Origin: DATBRC01 sp036560485
GTDB taxonomy: Bacteria; Pseudomonadota; Gammaproteobacteria; Burkholderiales; Burkholderiaceae_D
Assembly: GCA_036560485.1 (NCBI GenBank)
Contig: DATBRC010000007.1
Location: 1 to 39,629, forward strand
Direction of reading: 5' to 3'
DNA: 39,629 nucleotides
Of the stretch, positions 27,107 through 36,315 are shown piece by piece. A program made the translations under genes and the position numbers. Numbering within the stretch: the stretch's first letter is position 1; each line of letters opens with the position of its first letter. The notes under the pieces are model-generated. The model saw only the letters and a list, made by a program, of their open reading frames with translations. It ran no database searches and was not told the DNA's origin.

Positions 27107-27990
27107 GCAATGCGTACATGATCGATGTGTTGATCCCCACGTGCAACCGGCCTGCTGCGCTTGCCGTCACGCTGGTTGCATTGTCGGCACAGAACTTTCG
27201 CGATTTTCGTGTAGTGATATCGGACCAATCCGATGACGCCGTTGCGAAGCAATCGGAAGTCGTTGCCGTCTTGCGCTTTATGCGCGCCGGCGGATTGAAT
27301 GTGCAAATCCATCGTCATCTTCCCTGTCGCGGCATGGCGGAACAGCGCGCTTTCCTTTTATCGCACGTTACTGCACGCTATTGCCTGTTTATCGACGACG
27401 ACGTGATCCTGGAAACTGATGCGGTTGAGCGCCTGCATCGCACGATGCTGCAACAACAATGCGGCTTTGTCGGCAGCGCACTGCATGGCTTGAGTTTCAT
27501 CGACGATGTGCGGCCGCATCAACAGCAGATCGAATTTTGGCAATCGTCAGTGCAGCCGGAAACGGTGACGCCCGATAGCGATGCTTGGGCACGCCATCAT
27601 CTGCATAGCGCAGCCAATCTGTTCCATGTTCAAATGCATCTTGATGCGCAACGTGATGCCACGCGCGTATATAGGGTGGCATGGATAGGCGGCTGCGTAT
27701 TGTTCGACACACACAAGCTGCGCGCAGTCGGCGGTTTTGATTTTTGGCAGGAATTACCGGCTGAGCATTGCGGCGAAGACGTGTTGGCGCAGTTGCGCGT
27801 CATGGCACGTTACGGCGGATGCGGCATGATTCCATCCGGTGCCTATCACATGGAATTACCGACCACGATTGCAACACGCGATGTCGACGCACCCAGGTTT
27901 TTGCCGATTGCAGAGGACGAACAGCTACCATCACTGCAGGTCCGGCATGCAGCGGAACGACGCAACAGCACCTTGGGTGCGCAACAATGA
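27103..27990 (+). CDS. Glycosyltransferase family 2
   Basis: This 295-residue GT-A-fold transferase starts with IDVLIPTCNRPAALAVTLVAL. It has the metal-binding DxD-type motif in LFIDDDVIL near residue 100 and a later GGFDFWQELPAEHCGEDVLAQ, where ED fits the base position of GT2 enzymes. It transfers a sugar from a nucleotide-sugar donor; donor and acceptor are not predictable here. It overlaps both neighbours by four bases (ATGA at 27103 and again at 27987), so DUF4254–GT2–GT9 form one coupled operon, probably making a lipopolysaccharide core or similar glycan. Confidence 0.9.
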   Translation: MSNAYMIDVLIPTCNRPAALAVTLVALSAQNFRDFRVVISDQSDDAVAKQSEVVAVLRFMRAGGLNVQIHRHLPCRGMAEQRAFLLSHVTARYCLFIDDDVILETDAVERLHRTMLQQQCGFVGSALHGLSFIDDVRPHQQQIEFWQSSVQPETVTPDSDAWARHHLHSAANLFHVQMHLDAQRDATRVYRVAWIGGCVLFDTHKLRAVGGFDFWQELPAEHCGEDVLAQLRVMARYGGCGMIPSGAYHMELPTTIATRDVDAPRFLPIAEDEQLPSLQVRHAAERRNSTLGAQQ

Positions 27991-29063
27991 TCGATGAGAG
28001 TTTCTATCCCACGTTGCCTGATGTGAAGAAGATCACGGTGCTGCGTCCGAATGCGGTCGGCGATTTTGTTTTTGCATTACCTGCATTGCACGCCCTCAGG
28101 CATGCCTATCCGCACGCCGAAATCGTCTATATAGGCAAGCAATGGCATGTCGATTTTCTTGATGGGCGCCCGGGTCCGATCGATCGCGTTGAAGTGCTGC
28201 CACCCTGCCCCGGCGTCGGTGCCGCAACCGACGCGCAAATCGACGAGCGGGCACTGCAACGCTTTGTCGATCGCATGCATGATGCCGCATTCGACATCGC
28301 GATCCAGCTCTATGGCGGCGGCCGCTACTCCAATCCATTCATTAAACGTTTCGATGCAAGACTAACGATAGGATTGAAGTCACACGATGCACCGCCACTC
28401 GATCGCACGATCAATTTTGATGGCTGGCACAACCGGCGTTTGCAATTGCTGGAAGTGGCTGCGCTGGCCGGTGCGGATACGTTGCGTCTGCAGCGCGAGT
28501 TGCAAGTCACTGACAAGGATCGGCGGCGCGCAACACGCGCCATCCCGGTTGATCTCCAACTGCCTTTGGTGTTGATCCAGCCTGCTGCCAGCGACCGCCG
28601 GCGTTGCTGGCCGCCCAAGAACTTTGCGGCAGTCGCCGATGCGCTTGCGCATGAAGGCGCGCTGGTCGCAATCAACGGTACACGACCTGAAATGCCGATC
28701 GTGCAGCAGGTCATCGAGCACATGCATTATCCGGCCATCGCACTGAGCGGCGACCTGTCGTTGTCCGGCTTATGCGGGCTGCTCGAAAGGGCTGCGCTAC
28801 TGGTAGCCAACGACACCGGCCCGCTGCATCTGGCGCTCGCGATCGGCACGCCGTGCGTCGGCATTTACTGGTTCACCAATTTTCTCGAATCCGCTCCTTT
28901 ACGTCAGCATGCACATCGCGCTGCGTTGTCGACACGGATAGACTGCCCGGTATGCAGCATGCCGAATTTGACGGCGCGGTGCGAGCACGATGTCAGCTTT
29001 GTCGCAGATGTCGGTATTGAAGAAGTAACGGAAAAGGCCATCGAGTTGTTCCGTATGCGCTGA
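27987..29063 (+). CDS. GT9 heptosyltransferase family protein
   Basis: This 358-residue GT-B protein has the GT9 start ITVLRPNAVGDFVFALPALHAL (NxxGD motif, where Asp is thought to be catalytic). The C-terminal donor-binding half has LVLIQPAASDRRRCWPPKNFAAVADAL and LVANDTGPLHLALAIGTPCVGIY. The family adds heptose or related sugars to the lipopolysaccharide inner core, or modifies other glycans. The start at 27987 overlaps the GT2 stop. A third cysteine-rich bit near the C-terminus (DCPVCSMPNLTARCEHD) resembles that of WaaF-like proteins. Confidence 0.9.
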   Translation: MIDESFYPTLPDVKKITVLRPNAVGDFVFALPALHALRHAYPHAEIVYIGKQWHVDFLDGRPGPIDRVEVLPPCPGVGAATDAQIDERALQRFVDRMHDAAFDIAIQLYGGGRYSNPFIKRFDARLTIGLKSHDAPPLDRTINFDGWHNRRLQLLEVAALAGADTLRLQRELQVTDKDRRRATRAIPVDLQLPLVLIQPAASDRRRCWPPKNFAAVADALAHEGALVAINGTRPEMPIVQQVIEHMHYPAIALSGDLSLSGLCGLLERAALLVANDTGPLHLALAIGTPCVGIYWFTNFLESAPLRQHAHRAALSTRIDCPVCSMPNLTARCEHDVSFVADVGIEEVTEKAIELFRMR

Positions 29064-29092
29064 TCTTTTATATCAGCACTCATGTGGCGCAG

Positions 29093-30160
29093 CTACGCAT
29101 TCTTTGCAAGAAGCGCTCGCGCATGATTCAACACCAGTTCTGCCCGCGTCCCATGCGGATCCATCACGCATCGATGCCGTTCGCGATCGAGAGGAGCCCA
29201 GCGGTGCATGTCGCTGTTATTGAAAATGACGACGCTTGGCAAGCGCAAGCCGGCAGCAATGTGTGACACGCCGGTGTCATTGCACACCAGCAGGCGCGCC
29301 AGGCGCATCAACGCCGCCATGGCGCCGATCGAAATCGGCGCTGCTGCATTGATTGCCTTGTGGCGCATTTTTTGCGCGACGTCCGTGGTCAGGTCGATCT
29401 CCTTGCCGGAACCGGTCAGCACGATGTCGACGCCCGATTCCTTCGCCAATTGATCCGCGATTTTTGCAAACAGCCACGGCGGCCAGCACTTGGTGCGATT
29501 TCTGGCGCCAGGATGGACGCAAACATAATTGCGCGACTTCACTGTCGCATGCAAGCCGCTCGCTTTTAGTTCTGCTTCATCACGCGCCGTAATCGGGAAC
29601 TCCAGATCCGCCTTCATCGATGGCGCGCCCAGGAACCGGACCAGATGCAGCAGACGCAACGGCTCCGGCAACCGATCCGTGTATTCCGTGAAGAGGCGTG
29701 AATCGAATTCGTGCAAACGATCCTGAGCACAATATCCGGCACATCGCCGCGCGCCGAATGCACCAACTACCTGATTACTGACGCGTCCGTCACCGTGCAT
29801 TTGTATCGCGAAATCGAATCGCAGGGTTTGCATCGTCCTGTAAAAAGCCGGCAACAATTCTTCATGCACAGCCTGCTCGGGAAATGCAGGATGGCCCGGG
29901 AAGGAAATAAAGCCATCGACATATCGGCTGAAGCGCTGCGCAAATTCTTCTGCCCATGGCAAGCCGGCCAACGTGATGTGCGTATGCGGAAGTGCCTGTC
30001 GCAATGCGCGCAACGCAGGCACTGCGCACAGCATATCGCCCACCTGAAGCGCGCGGAACACGACTAGCTTGCTGATGCCAAATTCACGCAACGGCGGTAT
30101 TCGCGCCAATTTTCCCATCAATTTTCGATGAAAAAAATTTTCCTGATTTTCAACTCGCAT
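29093..30160 (-). CDS. GT9 heptosyltransferase family protein (second copy)
   Basis: This 355-residue protein is of the same family but differs in sequence from the one just before. It shows LVVFRALQVGDMLCAVPALRAL (GD motif), CVHPGARNRTKCWPPWLFAKIADQL and LVCNDTGVSHIAAGLRLPSVV. It lacks the cysteine-rich segment of its neighbour. It converges with the first GT9 gene, 29 bases apart. The start at 30160 is not backed by a clear ribosome-binding site; an ATG 14 codons in is possible. Its role is likely in the same glycan pathway. Confidence 0.88.
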   Translation of the reverse strand: MRVENQENFFHRKLMGKLARIPPLREFGISKLVVFRALQVGDMLCAVPALRALRQALPHTHITLAGLPWAEEFAQRFSRYVDGFISFPGHPAFPEQAVHEELLPAFYRTMQTLRFDFAIQMHGDGRVSNQVVGAFGARRCAGYCAQDRLHEFDSRLFTEYTDRLPEPLRLLHLVRFLGAPSMKADLEFPITARDEAELKASGLHATVKSRNYVCVHPGARNRTKCWPPWLFAKIADQLAKESGVDIVLTGSGKEIDLTTDVAQKMRHKAINAAAPISIGAMAALMRLARLLVCNDTGVSHIAAGLRLPSVVIFNNSDMHRWAPLDRERHRCVMDPHGTRAELVLNHARALLAKNA

Positions 30161-30197
30161 GCTGATGCATGAAGAAGATGTTTGGAGGCCGCATCAG

Positions 30198-30392
30198 TCA
30201 ATGCTGTTTTGAAATTGCCTGGCTCACATCAATGGGCGTTTGGAATTTTTCATCCGGTAATTGCGCCAATGAATCGCAAACATTTTTATCCGCACCCATC
30301 TTCCTGGCGTTTTCAATCAGCGCTGACTTGTTGGCCGGATAGTTGACGCCTTTGAGAAATTTCTGAAGCTGAATTGGATTGATGTGAGACAT
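30198..30392 (-). CDS. DUF2795 small protein
   Basis: This is a 64-residue helical protein: INPIQLQKFLKGVNYPANKSALI is followed by ARKMGADKNVCDSLAQLPDEKF. This matches the DUF2795 pattern (LKGV.YPA.K..L...A...GA). Its function is unknown. The ATG at 30392 follows a GGAG ribosome-binding site 6 bases upstream; an in-frame TTG at 30404 is rejected. It lies 37 bases upstream of the second heptosyltransferase on the same strand. Confidence 0.85.
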   Translation of the reverse strand: MSHINPIQLQKFLKGVNYPANKSALIENARKMGADKNVCDSLAQLPDEKFQTPIDVSQAISKQH

Positions 30393-30733
30393 GGTTTGCT
30401 CCAATTAATCATTGCTGCATCAAGCAGAGGAGCAAATTAGACTGCGTCTATGCGATGGAAGGTTCTTGCCAGCGCATGATTTGAAATCTCTTTTGAGAAT
30501 TGCAAAGAACCCTACATCGCAATCTGTGTTTCAAACTTGTCTCGATTAATCGATTGACTCTTATGCGCGTCTACCTGCTGTCACGGAACTGGCTAAATCC
30601 GGATCGGCACATCAATTGCTGGTTTGCAGAGAAATCTGCCTTTCCATTGGATCGCTACGGACGTTTATTATCGGCTTGCCGGATGTGAGTGGCATATCTG
30701 GTTAAAAGACATGCCACTCTATTGAGGATTACA
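30393..30733. other. Intergenic stretch with one hairpin
   Basis: This 341-base stretch holds a 9-bp inverted repeat at 30687–30695 / 30711–30719 (GAGTGGCAT / ATGCCACTC). It lies just past the 3' end of the DUF2846 gene and may help end its transcription, though the T-run is missing. A 62-codon open frame on the plus strand (30500–30688) shows no family features and was not called. Confidence 0.4.
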
Positions 30734-31216
30734 TTACTTTTCAGTCTTGATGACAGTTCCAACTGTCAGCGTTTTGACATGATATTTACCTTGATAGTCT
30801 TCAATCTTGAAGATGTTATTTCTAGCCATGATGATGCCCATTGATGGCTCTTGCTGGATAAAGATGATATCGCCGTCTTTGGCTGTTACAAGTGTTTCAG
30901 CCCAGTTCTCGGCTTTCGAATAAATTTTATGTTCGCCGGGTTTCAGGTTGAAATAAATATACTGGCTTGAACGCGTATATCCCATTTCAGATGCGGCTTC
31001 TTGATCGTCGACGAATACATTGAATCGGATGAGGCCGCCGAGTGCGGAAGGACGCACAACATAGACAATCGCGTTGCCCTTATCAGGCAATTTCGGCAAC
31101 TGATAATTTGCCGTTTCGGCTTTCATTACTTCAGGGGTCGGCAAATTTGCGCAACCACTCATTACAGCGACTGTACATGCAACTATCAATGTCGCAATCA
31201 TCCTTCTTTTTTGCAT
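30734..31216 (-). CDS. DUF2846 lipoprotein
   Basis: This 160-residue lipoprotein has a signal peptide with the lipobox VMSGC (Cys22). The mature part has the DUF2846 pattern: AIVYVVRPSALGGLIRFNVFVDD, then YIYFNLKPGEHKIYSKAEN. The family is poorly characterised and looks like a beta-sandwich stress or envelope protein. A GGGAG ribosome-binding site 6 bases before the ATG supports the start. It is a single-gene unit. Confidence 0.85.
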   Translation of the reverse strand: MQKRRMIATLIVACTVAVMSGCANLPTPEVMKAETANYQLPKLPDKGNAIVYVVRPSALGGLIRFNVFVDDQEAASEMGYTRSSQYIYFNLKPGEHKIYSKAENWAETLVTAKDGDIIFIQQEPSMGIIMARNNIFKIEDYQGKYHVKTLTVGTVIKTEK

Positions 31217-31519
31217 TTCTTACTCCCTTTAATGTCAGTATAAATTGGTGTATTTATTTGATTAAATACACTCCCTCCCCTAAACAACGACTGGTGACCA
31301 ATTTGACTGTTTAAAACAGACCATATTGATCAAACGACTTTTCGGCTACTGATCGTTTTTCATCCCATAAACTACAACCATGAAAGGTCGCCACCTCTAT
31401 TGCCAACAGACGTACTGGAAGCAATAAAAGTTGCATAATGTTATCTTTGTTTTTGCACTCTGCCCATCCCATATATATGGGATGTCGCATTCTATGGTTT
31501 CGACGGAAAATTATCGCTG
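31217..31519. other. Intergenic stretch
   Basis: This stretch lies between two minus-strand genes. It presumably holds the promoter of the DUF2846 gene. I see nothing else that can be supported. Confidence 0.35.
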
Positions 31520-32026
31520 CTACACCGCAATTCGCGTTTCAAACTTGCTGCGATTAATCGAGAAGAAACTACGTACATTCCGCACATTCGCCTGTGCAGC
31601 AAACAATCGATGCGCCATCGCATGATACGCAGGCATATCCACCACCTGCACTACCAATACAAAATCCGGCCCGGGTGATACGCGATAGCATTGCAGCACC
31701 GCTGCCTCGTTTGCCACCAATGCTTCGAACTCGGTCTGGCGTTCGCTCGCTTGATTGTCCAGCGTGATTTCCACAATGGCGGTCAACGCAGCGCCAATCT
31801 TCTCGGGCGCCACGATCGCGACTTGCCGCTCGATGACACCTGCATCCTGCAAACGCTTGACGCGTCGCAGGCAAGTCGGCGGCGATGCATGCACCTGCAC
31901 GGCGAGCTCGTTGTTGTTGAGCGACGCATCGGTTTGCAGCTGATTCAAAATACGCCGATCCAGATCATCGAGCGCAATGTTTTCCTGGTTTTGTGGCTTT
32001 TGGTTTGGATTGGTCGGCTTTAACAT
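31520..32026 (-). CDS. Lrp/AsnC family transcriptional regulator
   Basis: This 168-residue protein has an N-terminal AsnC-type helix-turn-helix: LDDLDRRILNQLQTDASLNNNELA…SPPTCLRRVKRLQDAGVIERQ. The Lrp C-terminal RAM domain follows (about 90–165: ALTAIVEITLDNQ…CYRVSPGPDFVLVVQVVDM), which binds amino-acid ligands. It lies divergent to glmS, whose promoter it could control through the very AT-rich 155-base gap, but no operator can be named. Its ligand is unknown. Confidence 0.92.
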   Translation of the reverse strand: MLKPTNPNQKPQNQENIALDDLDRRILNQLQTDASLNNNELAVQVHASPPTCLRRVKRLQDAGVIERQVAIVAPEKIGAALTAIVEITLDNQASERQTEFEALVANEAAVLQCYRVSPGPDFVLVVQVVDMPAYHAMAHRLFAAQANVRNVRSFFSINRSKFETRIAV

Positions 32027-32182
32027 GAAATATATTTCTATTTAATATAAATATATGTAATTTAAATTCATAAAATCATACTAATGACGTAATTTATCAA
32101 ATATTAGCAAATTAAGACAACTTATTTCATACATGATGTTCTACGATGCATCTCTTAATACTGAACAATAAAAGAGGTTTCC

Positions 32183-34000
32183 ATGTGTGGCATCGTCGGC
32201 GCAGTAGCACAACGCAATATCACTCCCATTCTTGTCGAAGGCTTGAAACGCCTGGAATATCGCGGCTATGACTCCTGCGGCGTTGCATTGCATGTGGATG
32301 GCAAGCTGCAACGCTCACGCAGCACATCGCGCGTCGCGGATCTCGAAGCGCAAATCAAGCAGGCAGAGTTGTCCGGCTTCACCGGCATCGCGCATACGCG
32401 TTGGGCCACACACGGATCACCAGTCACGCATAACGCACATCCGCACTTCTCGCGCGAACGGATTGCACTGGTCCACAACGGCATCATCGAAAATCACGAT
32501 GAACTGCGCGCCGAATTGAAAACAGCCGGCTACGTATTCGAAAGCCAGACCGACACCGAAGTGATCGCGCATCTGGTCGATCATCTGTACAACGGCGATC
32601 TGTTCGACACCGTGCAAATTGCAATCAAACGATTGCATGGCGCATTTGCCATCGCGGTATTCTGCCGTGACGAACCGCATCGCGTAGTCGGTGCACGACA
32701 AGGTTCACCGCTGATCGTCGGCATTGGCAAAGGCGAAAATTTTCTGGCATCCGATGCACTCGCGATTGCCGGCACGACCGATCAAATCATTTATCTGGAA
32801 GAAGGCGACGTCGTCGACCTGCAATTGCAACGCGTGTGGATCGTCGATGCCAACGGCAAGCCCGTACAACGCGAAGTGCGCACCGTGCATGCACATACCG
32901 GTGCTGCGGAACTCGGCCCATATCGCCACTTCATGCAAAAGGAAATTTTCGAGCAACCGACTGCCGTCGCCAATACGCTGGACGGCATCGAAGGCATCAT
33001 GCCGGAACTGTTCGGCGACAAAGCCTTCGGCATTTTCAAACAAATCGACTCGGTGTTGATCCTCGCTTGCGGCACCAGCTACTACGCCGGACTCACTGCG
33101 AAATACTGGATCGAATCGGTCGCAAAAATACCGGTCAACATCGAGATCGCCAGTGAATATCGCTACCGCGACAGCGTGCCCAATCCGAATTCGCTGGTGG
33201 TCACGATTTCGCAAAGCGGCGAAACCGCCGACACACTGGCCGCACTCAAGCATGCACGCGCACAAGGCATGGTGCATACGCTAACGATTTGCAACGTCGC
33301 CACCAGCGCGATGGTGCGCGAATGCGCACTCGCGTATATCACGCGAGCAGGTGTCGAAATCGGCGTTGCATCGACCAAGGCATTCACCACACAACTTGCG
33401 GCATTATTTTTACTGACGCTGACACTGGCACAAGTCAAAGGCCGCTTGAGTGATGAGCAGGAAGCTGCGCACATCAAGGCAATGCGCCACTTGCCGCTGG
33501 CAATCTCCGCCGTGCTGGCACTGGAGCCGCAGATCATCGCATGGGCAGAAGAATTCGCGCGCAAGGAAAATGCATTGTTCCTCGGTCGCGGTCTGCATTA
33601 TCCAATCGCGTTGGAAGGCGCATTAAAGCTGAAGGAAATTTCATACATCCACGCTGAAGCATACCCGGCCGGAGAATTGAAACACGGCCCGCTCGCACTG
33701 GTCACAGAAGAAATGCCCGTCGTCACCATTGCACCAAATGATACGTTGATCGAAAAACTGAAATCGAACATGCATGAAGTGCGCGCACGTGGCGGCCAGT
33801 TGTATGTGTTTGCAGATGCCGATTCGCATATCACGTCGAGTGAAGGTATCCACGTGATTCGGTTGCCTGAACACTATGGCGAACTGTCGCCGATTTTGCA
33901 TGTGGTGCCGTTGCAGTTGCTGGCGTATCACACGGCATTGGCGCGTGGGACGGATGTAGATAAACCGCGGAATCTGGCCAAATCGGTAACAGTGGAATAG
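32183..34000 (+). CDS. glmS: Glutamine–fructose-6-phosphate aminotransferase (isomerizing)
   Basis: GlmS makes glucosamine-6-phosphate from fructose-6-phosphate and glutamine, the first step to UDP-GlcNAc. The nucleophile Cys follows the start Met (MCGIVGAV). The amidotransferase domain has RGYDSCGVA and HTRWATHG. Two SIS sugar-isomerase domains follow (ACGTSYYAGL, SQSGETADT and GRGLHYPIALEGALKLKE). The C-terminus NLAKSVTVE is identical to the usual ending. At 605 residues it is complete. An AAGAGG ribosome-binding site sits before the ATG. Its 3' end is the recognition site of Tn7-type transposons, and one has inserted directly downstream. Confidence 0.98.
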   Translation: MCGIVGAVAQRNITPILVEGLKRLEYRGYDSCGVALHVDGKLQRSRSTSRVADLEAQIKQAELSGFTGIAHTRWATHGSPVTHNAHPHFSRERIALVHNGIIENHDELRAELKTAGYVFESQTDTEVIAHLVDHLYNGDLFDTVQIAIKRLHGAFAIAVFCRDEPHRVVGARQGSPLIVGIGKGENFLASDALAIAGTTDQIIYLEEGDVVDLQLQRVWIVDANGKPVQREVRTVHAHTGAAELGPYRHFMQKEIFEQPTAVANTLDGIEGIMPELFGDKAFGIFKQIDSVLILACGTSYYAGLTAKYWIESVAKIPVNIEIASEYRYRDSVPNPNSLVVTISQSGETADTLAALKHARAQGMVHTLTICNVATSAMVRECALAYITRAGVEIGVASTKAFTTQLAALFLLTLTLAQVKGRLSDEQEAAHIKAMRHLPLAISAVLALEPQIIAWAEEFARKENALFLGRGLHYPIALEGALKLKEISYIHAEAYPAGELKHGPLALVTEEMPVVTIAPNDTLIEKLKSNMHEVRARGGQLYVFADADSHITSSEGIHVIRLPEHYGELSPILHVVPLQLLAYHTALARGTDVDKPRNLAKSVTVE

Positions 34001-34022
34001 GCGCAATAGTGATCTTTATTGT
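33962..34022 (+). other. attTn7 site (glmS 3' end and insertion point)
   Basis: In Tn7 the targeting protein TnsD binds the last codons of glmS and directs insertion about 25 bases after the stop. Here the glmS end (PRNLAKSVTVE-stop at 34000) is intact. The likely transposon boundary TGTTGAGAA starts at 34023, 22 bases after the stop. The five bases just before it (34018–34022, ATTGT) are the candidate target duplication; the other copy lies outside the window. Confidence 0.75.
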
Positions 34023-34029
34023 TGTTGAG

Positions 34030-34089
34030 AATTTTGAATTATGTTTGTCAATTTTGAATTATGTCTGTCAATTTGTAATTATGTTTGTC
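34030..34089. repeat. Three tandem 20-bp repeats, likely TnsB-binding sites
   Basis: Units at 34030–34049, 34050–34069 and 34070–34089 follow one another with no gap. The first reads AATTTTGAATTATGTTTGTC; the second differs by one base and the third by three. Closely packed repeats of about 20–22 bp just inside a TGT end are the known layout of the Tn7 right end. A weaker fourth copy may lie at about 34120–34139. Confidence 0.82.
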
Positions 34090-34190
34090 AAATTTACTTA
34101 AAGCCAAATTAGCGCGGCCATTTTGATTTTACAACTTTGCCAAGCGTGAAGTAGTACGGCCTTTACTGGCTGAATTTTGGCGTTACGGCA

Positions 34191-35000
34191 TTACTTCTTG
34201 ACTGCTGGGTCGGTTTGTCGACGATCCTTTCCTTCCCGCCATTTCCGCTCCTCCTCATCCAAATCGATACCATCGACCTCCATGTAAAAGTCGCGCTGAC
34301 TAAATCGCATAATTTTTACCAATTCTGGATCATGTCTACACGGCATGCTCAGATCCAATGGCTCTCCACCCCTAGCCTCAACCGTTGCAGAGAGTACTTC
34401 ACCCAACCTTGTCCAAGCTTCAAACGCAACTTCCAAAAGATCCCGGCCAGGAAAGTCTGCAATGAGCCAAGTGCGCCAAATCGCAGGACCAGAGTCGCAG
34501 TCCGGCCCAATTAACCCCCGCATCATCTTGTCCGTACGACATACTTCCTTGTAGCGAATATATGCTTCATCACTGCTTTCCCACGGATGCACTCTGAACG
34601 GAAAGGAAATTTTGACTTTACCTCCTTCGGTTGTACCGGCACTACCGCGACTTTCAAGTTCAAGCATACCCTGATGAACCAGAAAATTTCTAGTCGAGGC
34701 GAGTACCTTGTAAAGATCACTGCCTTTTAAAGCATCAAACGCGGGCGCGATCGCTTTCCGCAATTCAAGATGATTTTGAGTTGTAATCTTGAGCAGTTGC
34801 GGCACCTCCTTAAAGGTTCGAATGAAACTATTAAGCGCGTACCTGAACAGGTCAGGCTGGTGGTAGTTCGCTTCCATCTGATGCAAATGCCAATGGCACT
34901 CTCCCCACCTATCTAACGCCGGCTCAATAAGCGTATGCGCACAGTCCATATAAAGTTTTCGCTCTTTATTTAATTTAACGCATGAAAGCATTCCAGGCAT
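34191..35000 (-). CDS. Cargo protein with an HEPN-type R-N-x3-H motif
   Basis: I do not recognise this 269-residue protein as a named family. The first ~115 residues look alpha-helical and end in LASTRNFLVHQGML, where Arg104–Asn105…His109 fits the R-x4-H motif of HEPN ribonucleases and toxins. The preceding helix (RKAIAPAFDALKG) fits the fold. The C-terminal half (about 115–269) has mixed beta and helix with a conserved-looking WRTWLIADFPGRDLLEVAFEAW segment, then a charged tail. It is the last gene of the cargo operon, 40 bases after the first TcmP gene. The start may be the ATG at 35000 or one at 34949; neither has a strong ribosome-binding site. Confidence 0.72.
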   Translation of the reverse strand: MPGMLSCVKLNKERKLYMDCAHTLIEPALDRWGECHWHLHQMEANYHQPDLFRYALNSFIRTFKEVPQLLKITTQNHLELRKAIAPAFDALKGSDLYKVLASTRNFLVHQGMLELESRGSAGTTEGGKVKISFPFRVHPWESSDEAYIRYKEVCRTDKMMRGLIGPDCDSGPAIWRTWLIADFPGRDLLEVAFEAWTRLGEVLSATVEARGGEPLDLSMPCRHDPELVKIMRFSQRDFYMEVDGIDLDEEERKWREGKDRRQTDPAVKK

Positions 35001-35040
35001 CGCCTGAAATTATTCACAACAATATTTTGAATGAAAAGCG

Positions 35041-36228
35041 TCATTTCCGACTCAGCCTTTCCTTTTTGTTATAGTCGACAAAATATTTTCGTCGCTTTGA
35101 AGCTGCATCCAAATTAATCACTATTTTTTGTTCAATCAAATTTTTTAGCGCCTGTTGCAATTCCGATGGAAATGCATTCGTATCGCAAAGTGCATGCGCA
35201 AAAACTTCTTGCGTAACAATTAGGATTTTCTCGCCAATTTTTTCCGACCAATAATTTTCTAGCTCATTCCAATTAACCATTTTTTCGATGGGTTGATTCG
35301 CATCGGCACCGAACATGTCAATCGTTCCGGAATTTTCATTTTTTCTATTTATTTTTGCTTCAGTACGGACAGTATCTTGTACTGGCGAAAGCTTTTCCGA
35401 TTGCTCCATAAATTCAATGATGCCGAGTGGATGCCTGGTTAAATAAATAAGGTGGTACTTAGTTCGATTTTTTAGCGGATCTAAAATCGTCACATAACCC
35501 GATAGAGCACTATATCTCGGTGTTTTTGCCCGCGATACGATTGCAGAGCGATAGAGATCCAATATGTACTTTTCGCGTGCTCCTGGATCCTCTGGCAGGT
35601 CCTCGACATTAATTTCCTGATCAAATAGTTCAGCCATTTCAGATTGATATTGAGATATCGACACAGTACGATTCACAAAATCGAACATAAAATTAATCAA
35701 AAACTCACTGCGCGGCCGCTTCAACAAACTATCAAGTATGCTCGGCTTTACTGTTGACCAACCTTTAGGATCGATAAAGAAGAAAGCAAAGCTATCGCTA
35801 GGGCATTGCATTAATATTTCTGGGATTTTTTCGCAAAAGTCACCGCGAATTGCCGCAGTAGGAACATTGGCCGGTGAATTGGTCGACAAATAATTATTGA
35901 GACGCACGAATGCAGATCGGTTGTTCTCAACATACACTGCCTTAAATGTGACTTGCTTCCCCGCCTTGGCAAGCGCATTTCGGATTTTCGATAGAAGCCG
36001 CAAGGATATTCCTATAGACGTAGCAGATAAGTCCTCGCTCTCGTCTTGCCATGGCCCAGCGAAACAATCTACATATACGACTTCACTATGTCCTAACTGG
36101 CTTGCATTCCAGCCAATGATATAGAGAAGTCGCTCTAAATATCCTTCCAAGAGGAGGTGCTTGATATAAGCTTGTTCGCGGCCTTGGTAAGCCGGAGGAA
36201 TAACTTCACGCGGATTAAAAGCAGGCAT
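35041..36228 (-). CDS. tcmP: Three-Cys-motif partner protein TcmP (copy 1)
   Basis: This 395-residue protein begins with HLLLEGYLERLLYIIGWNAS and has VVYVDCFAGPWQDE, a Rossmann-like motif I similar to that of DNA methyltransferases. A second motif, SFAFFFIDPKGW, resembles the DPPY-type loop. This combination marks the TcmP family, which is named for its regular place beside DUF5131 'three-Cys' proteins. No activity is known to me; methyl transfer or nucleic-acid binding is inference. The C-terminal ~90 residues form a winged-helix-like tail (SELQQALKNLIEQKIVI). It lies 87 bases after the second TcmP gene and before the HEPN gene in one operon. Confidence 0.82.
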   Translation of the reverse strand: MPAFNPREVIPPAYQGREQAYIKHLLLEGYLERLLYIIGWNASQLGHSEVVYVDCFAGPWQDESEDLSATSIGISLRLLSKIRNALAKAGKQVTFKAVYVENNRSAFVRLNNYLSTNSPANVPTAAIRGDFCEKIPEILMQCPSDSFAFFFIDPKGWSTVKPSILDSLLKRPRSEFLINFMFDFVNRTVSISQYQSEMAELFDQEINVEDLPEDPGAREKYILDLYRSAIVSRAKTPRYSALSGYVTILDPLKNRTKYHLIYLTRHPLGIIEFMEQSEKLSPVQDTVRTEAKINRKNENSGTIDMFGADANQPIEKMVNWNELENYWSEKIGEKILIVTQEVFAHALCDTNAFPSELQQALKNLIEQKIVINLDAASKRRKYFVDYNKKERLSRK

Positions 36229-36315
36229 AGACCAAGATTCCCTGTAAGTTGTTGATTTTTCTTTTTTGCGAAAAACGGGAACTACAGCTCAACATCGCTT
36301 GGCAAATGATTTTTG

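Noticed and set aside
31301..31320. CTGT…ACAG-like inverted repeat resembling a LexA box
   Set aside because: The half-sites are only 5 bases apart instead of 8, so LexA would not bind.
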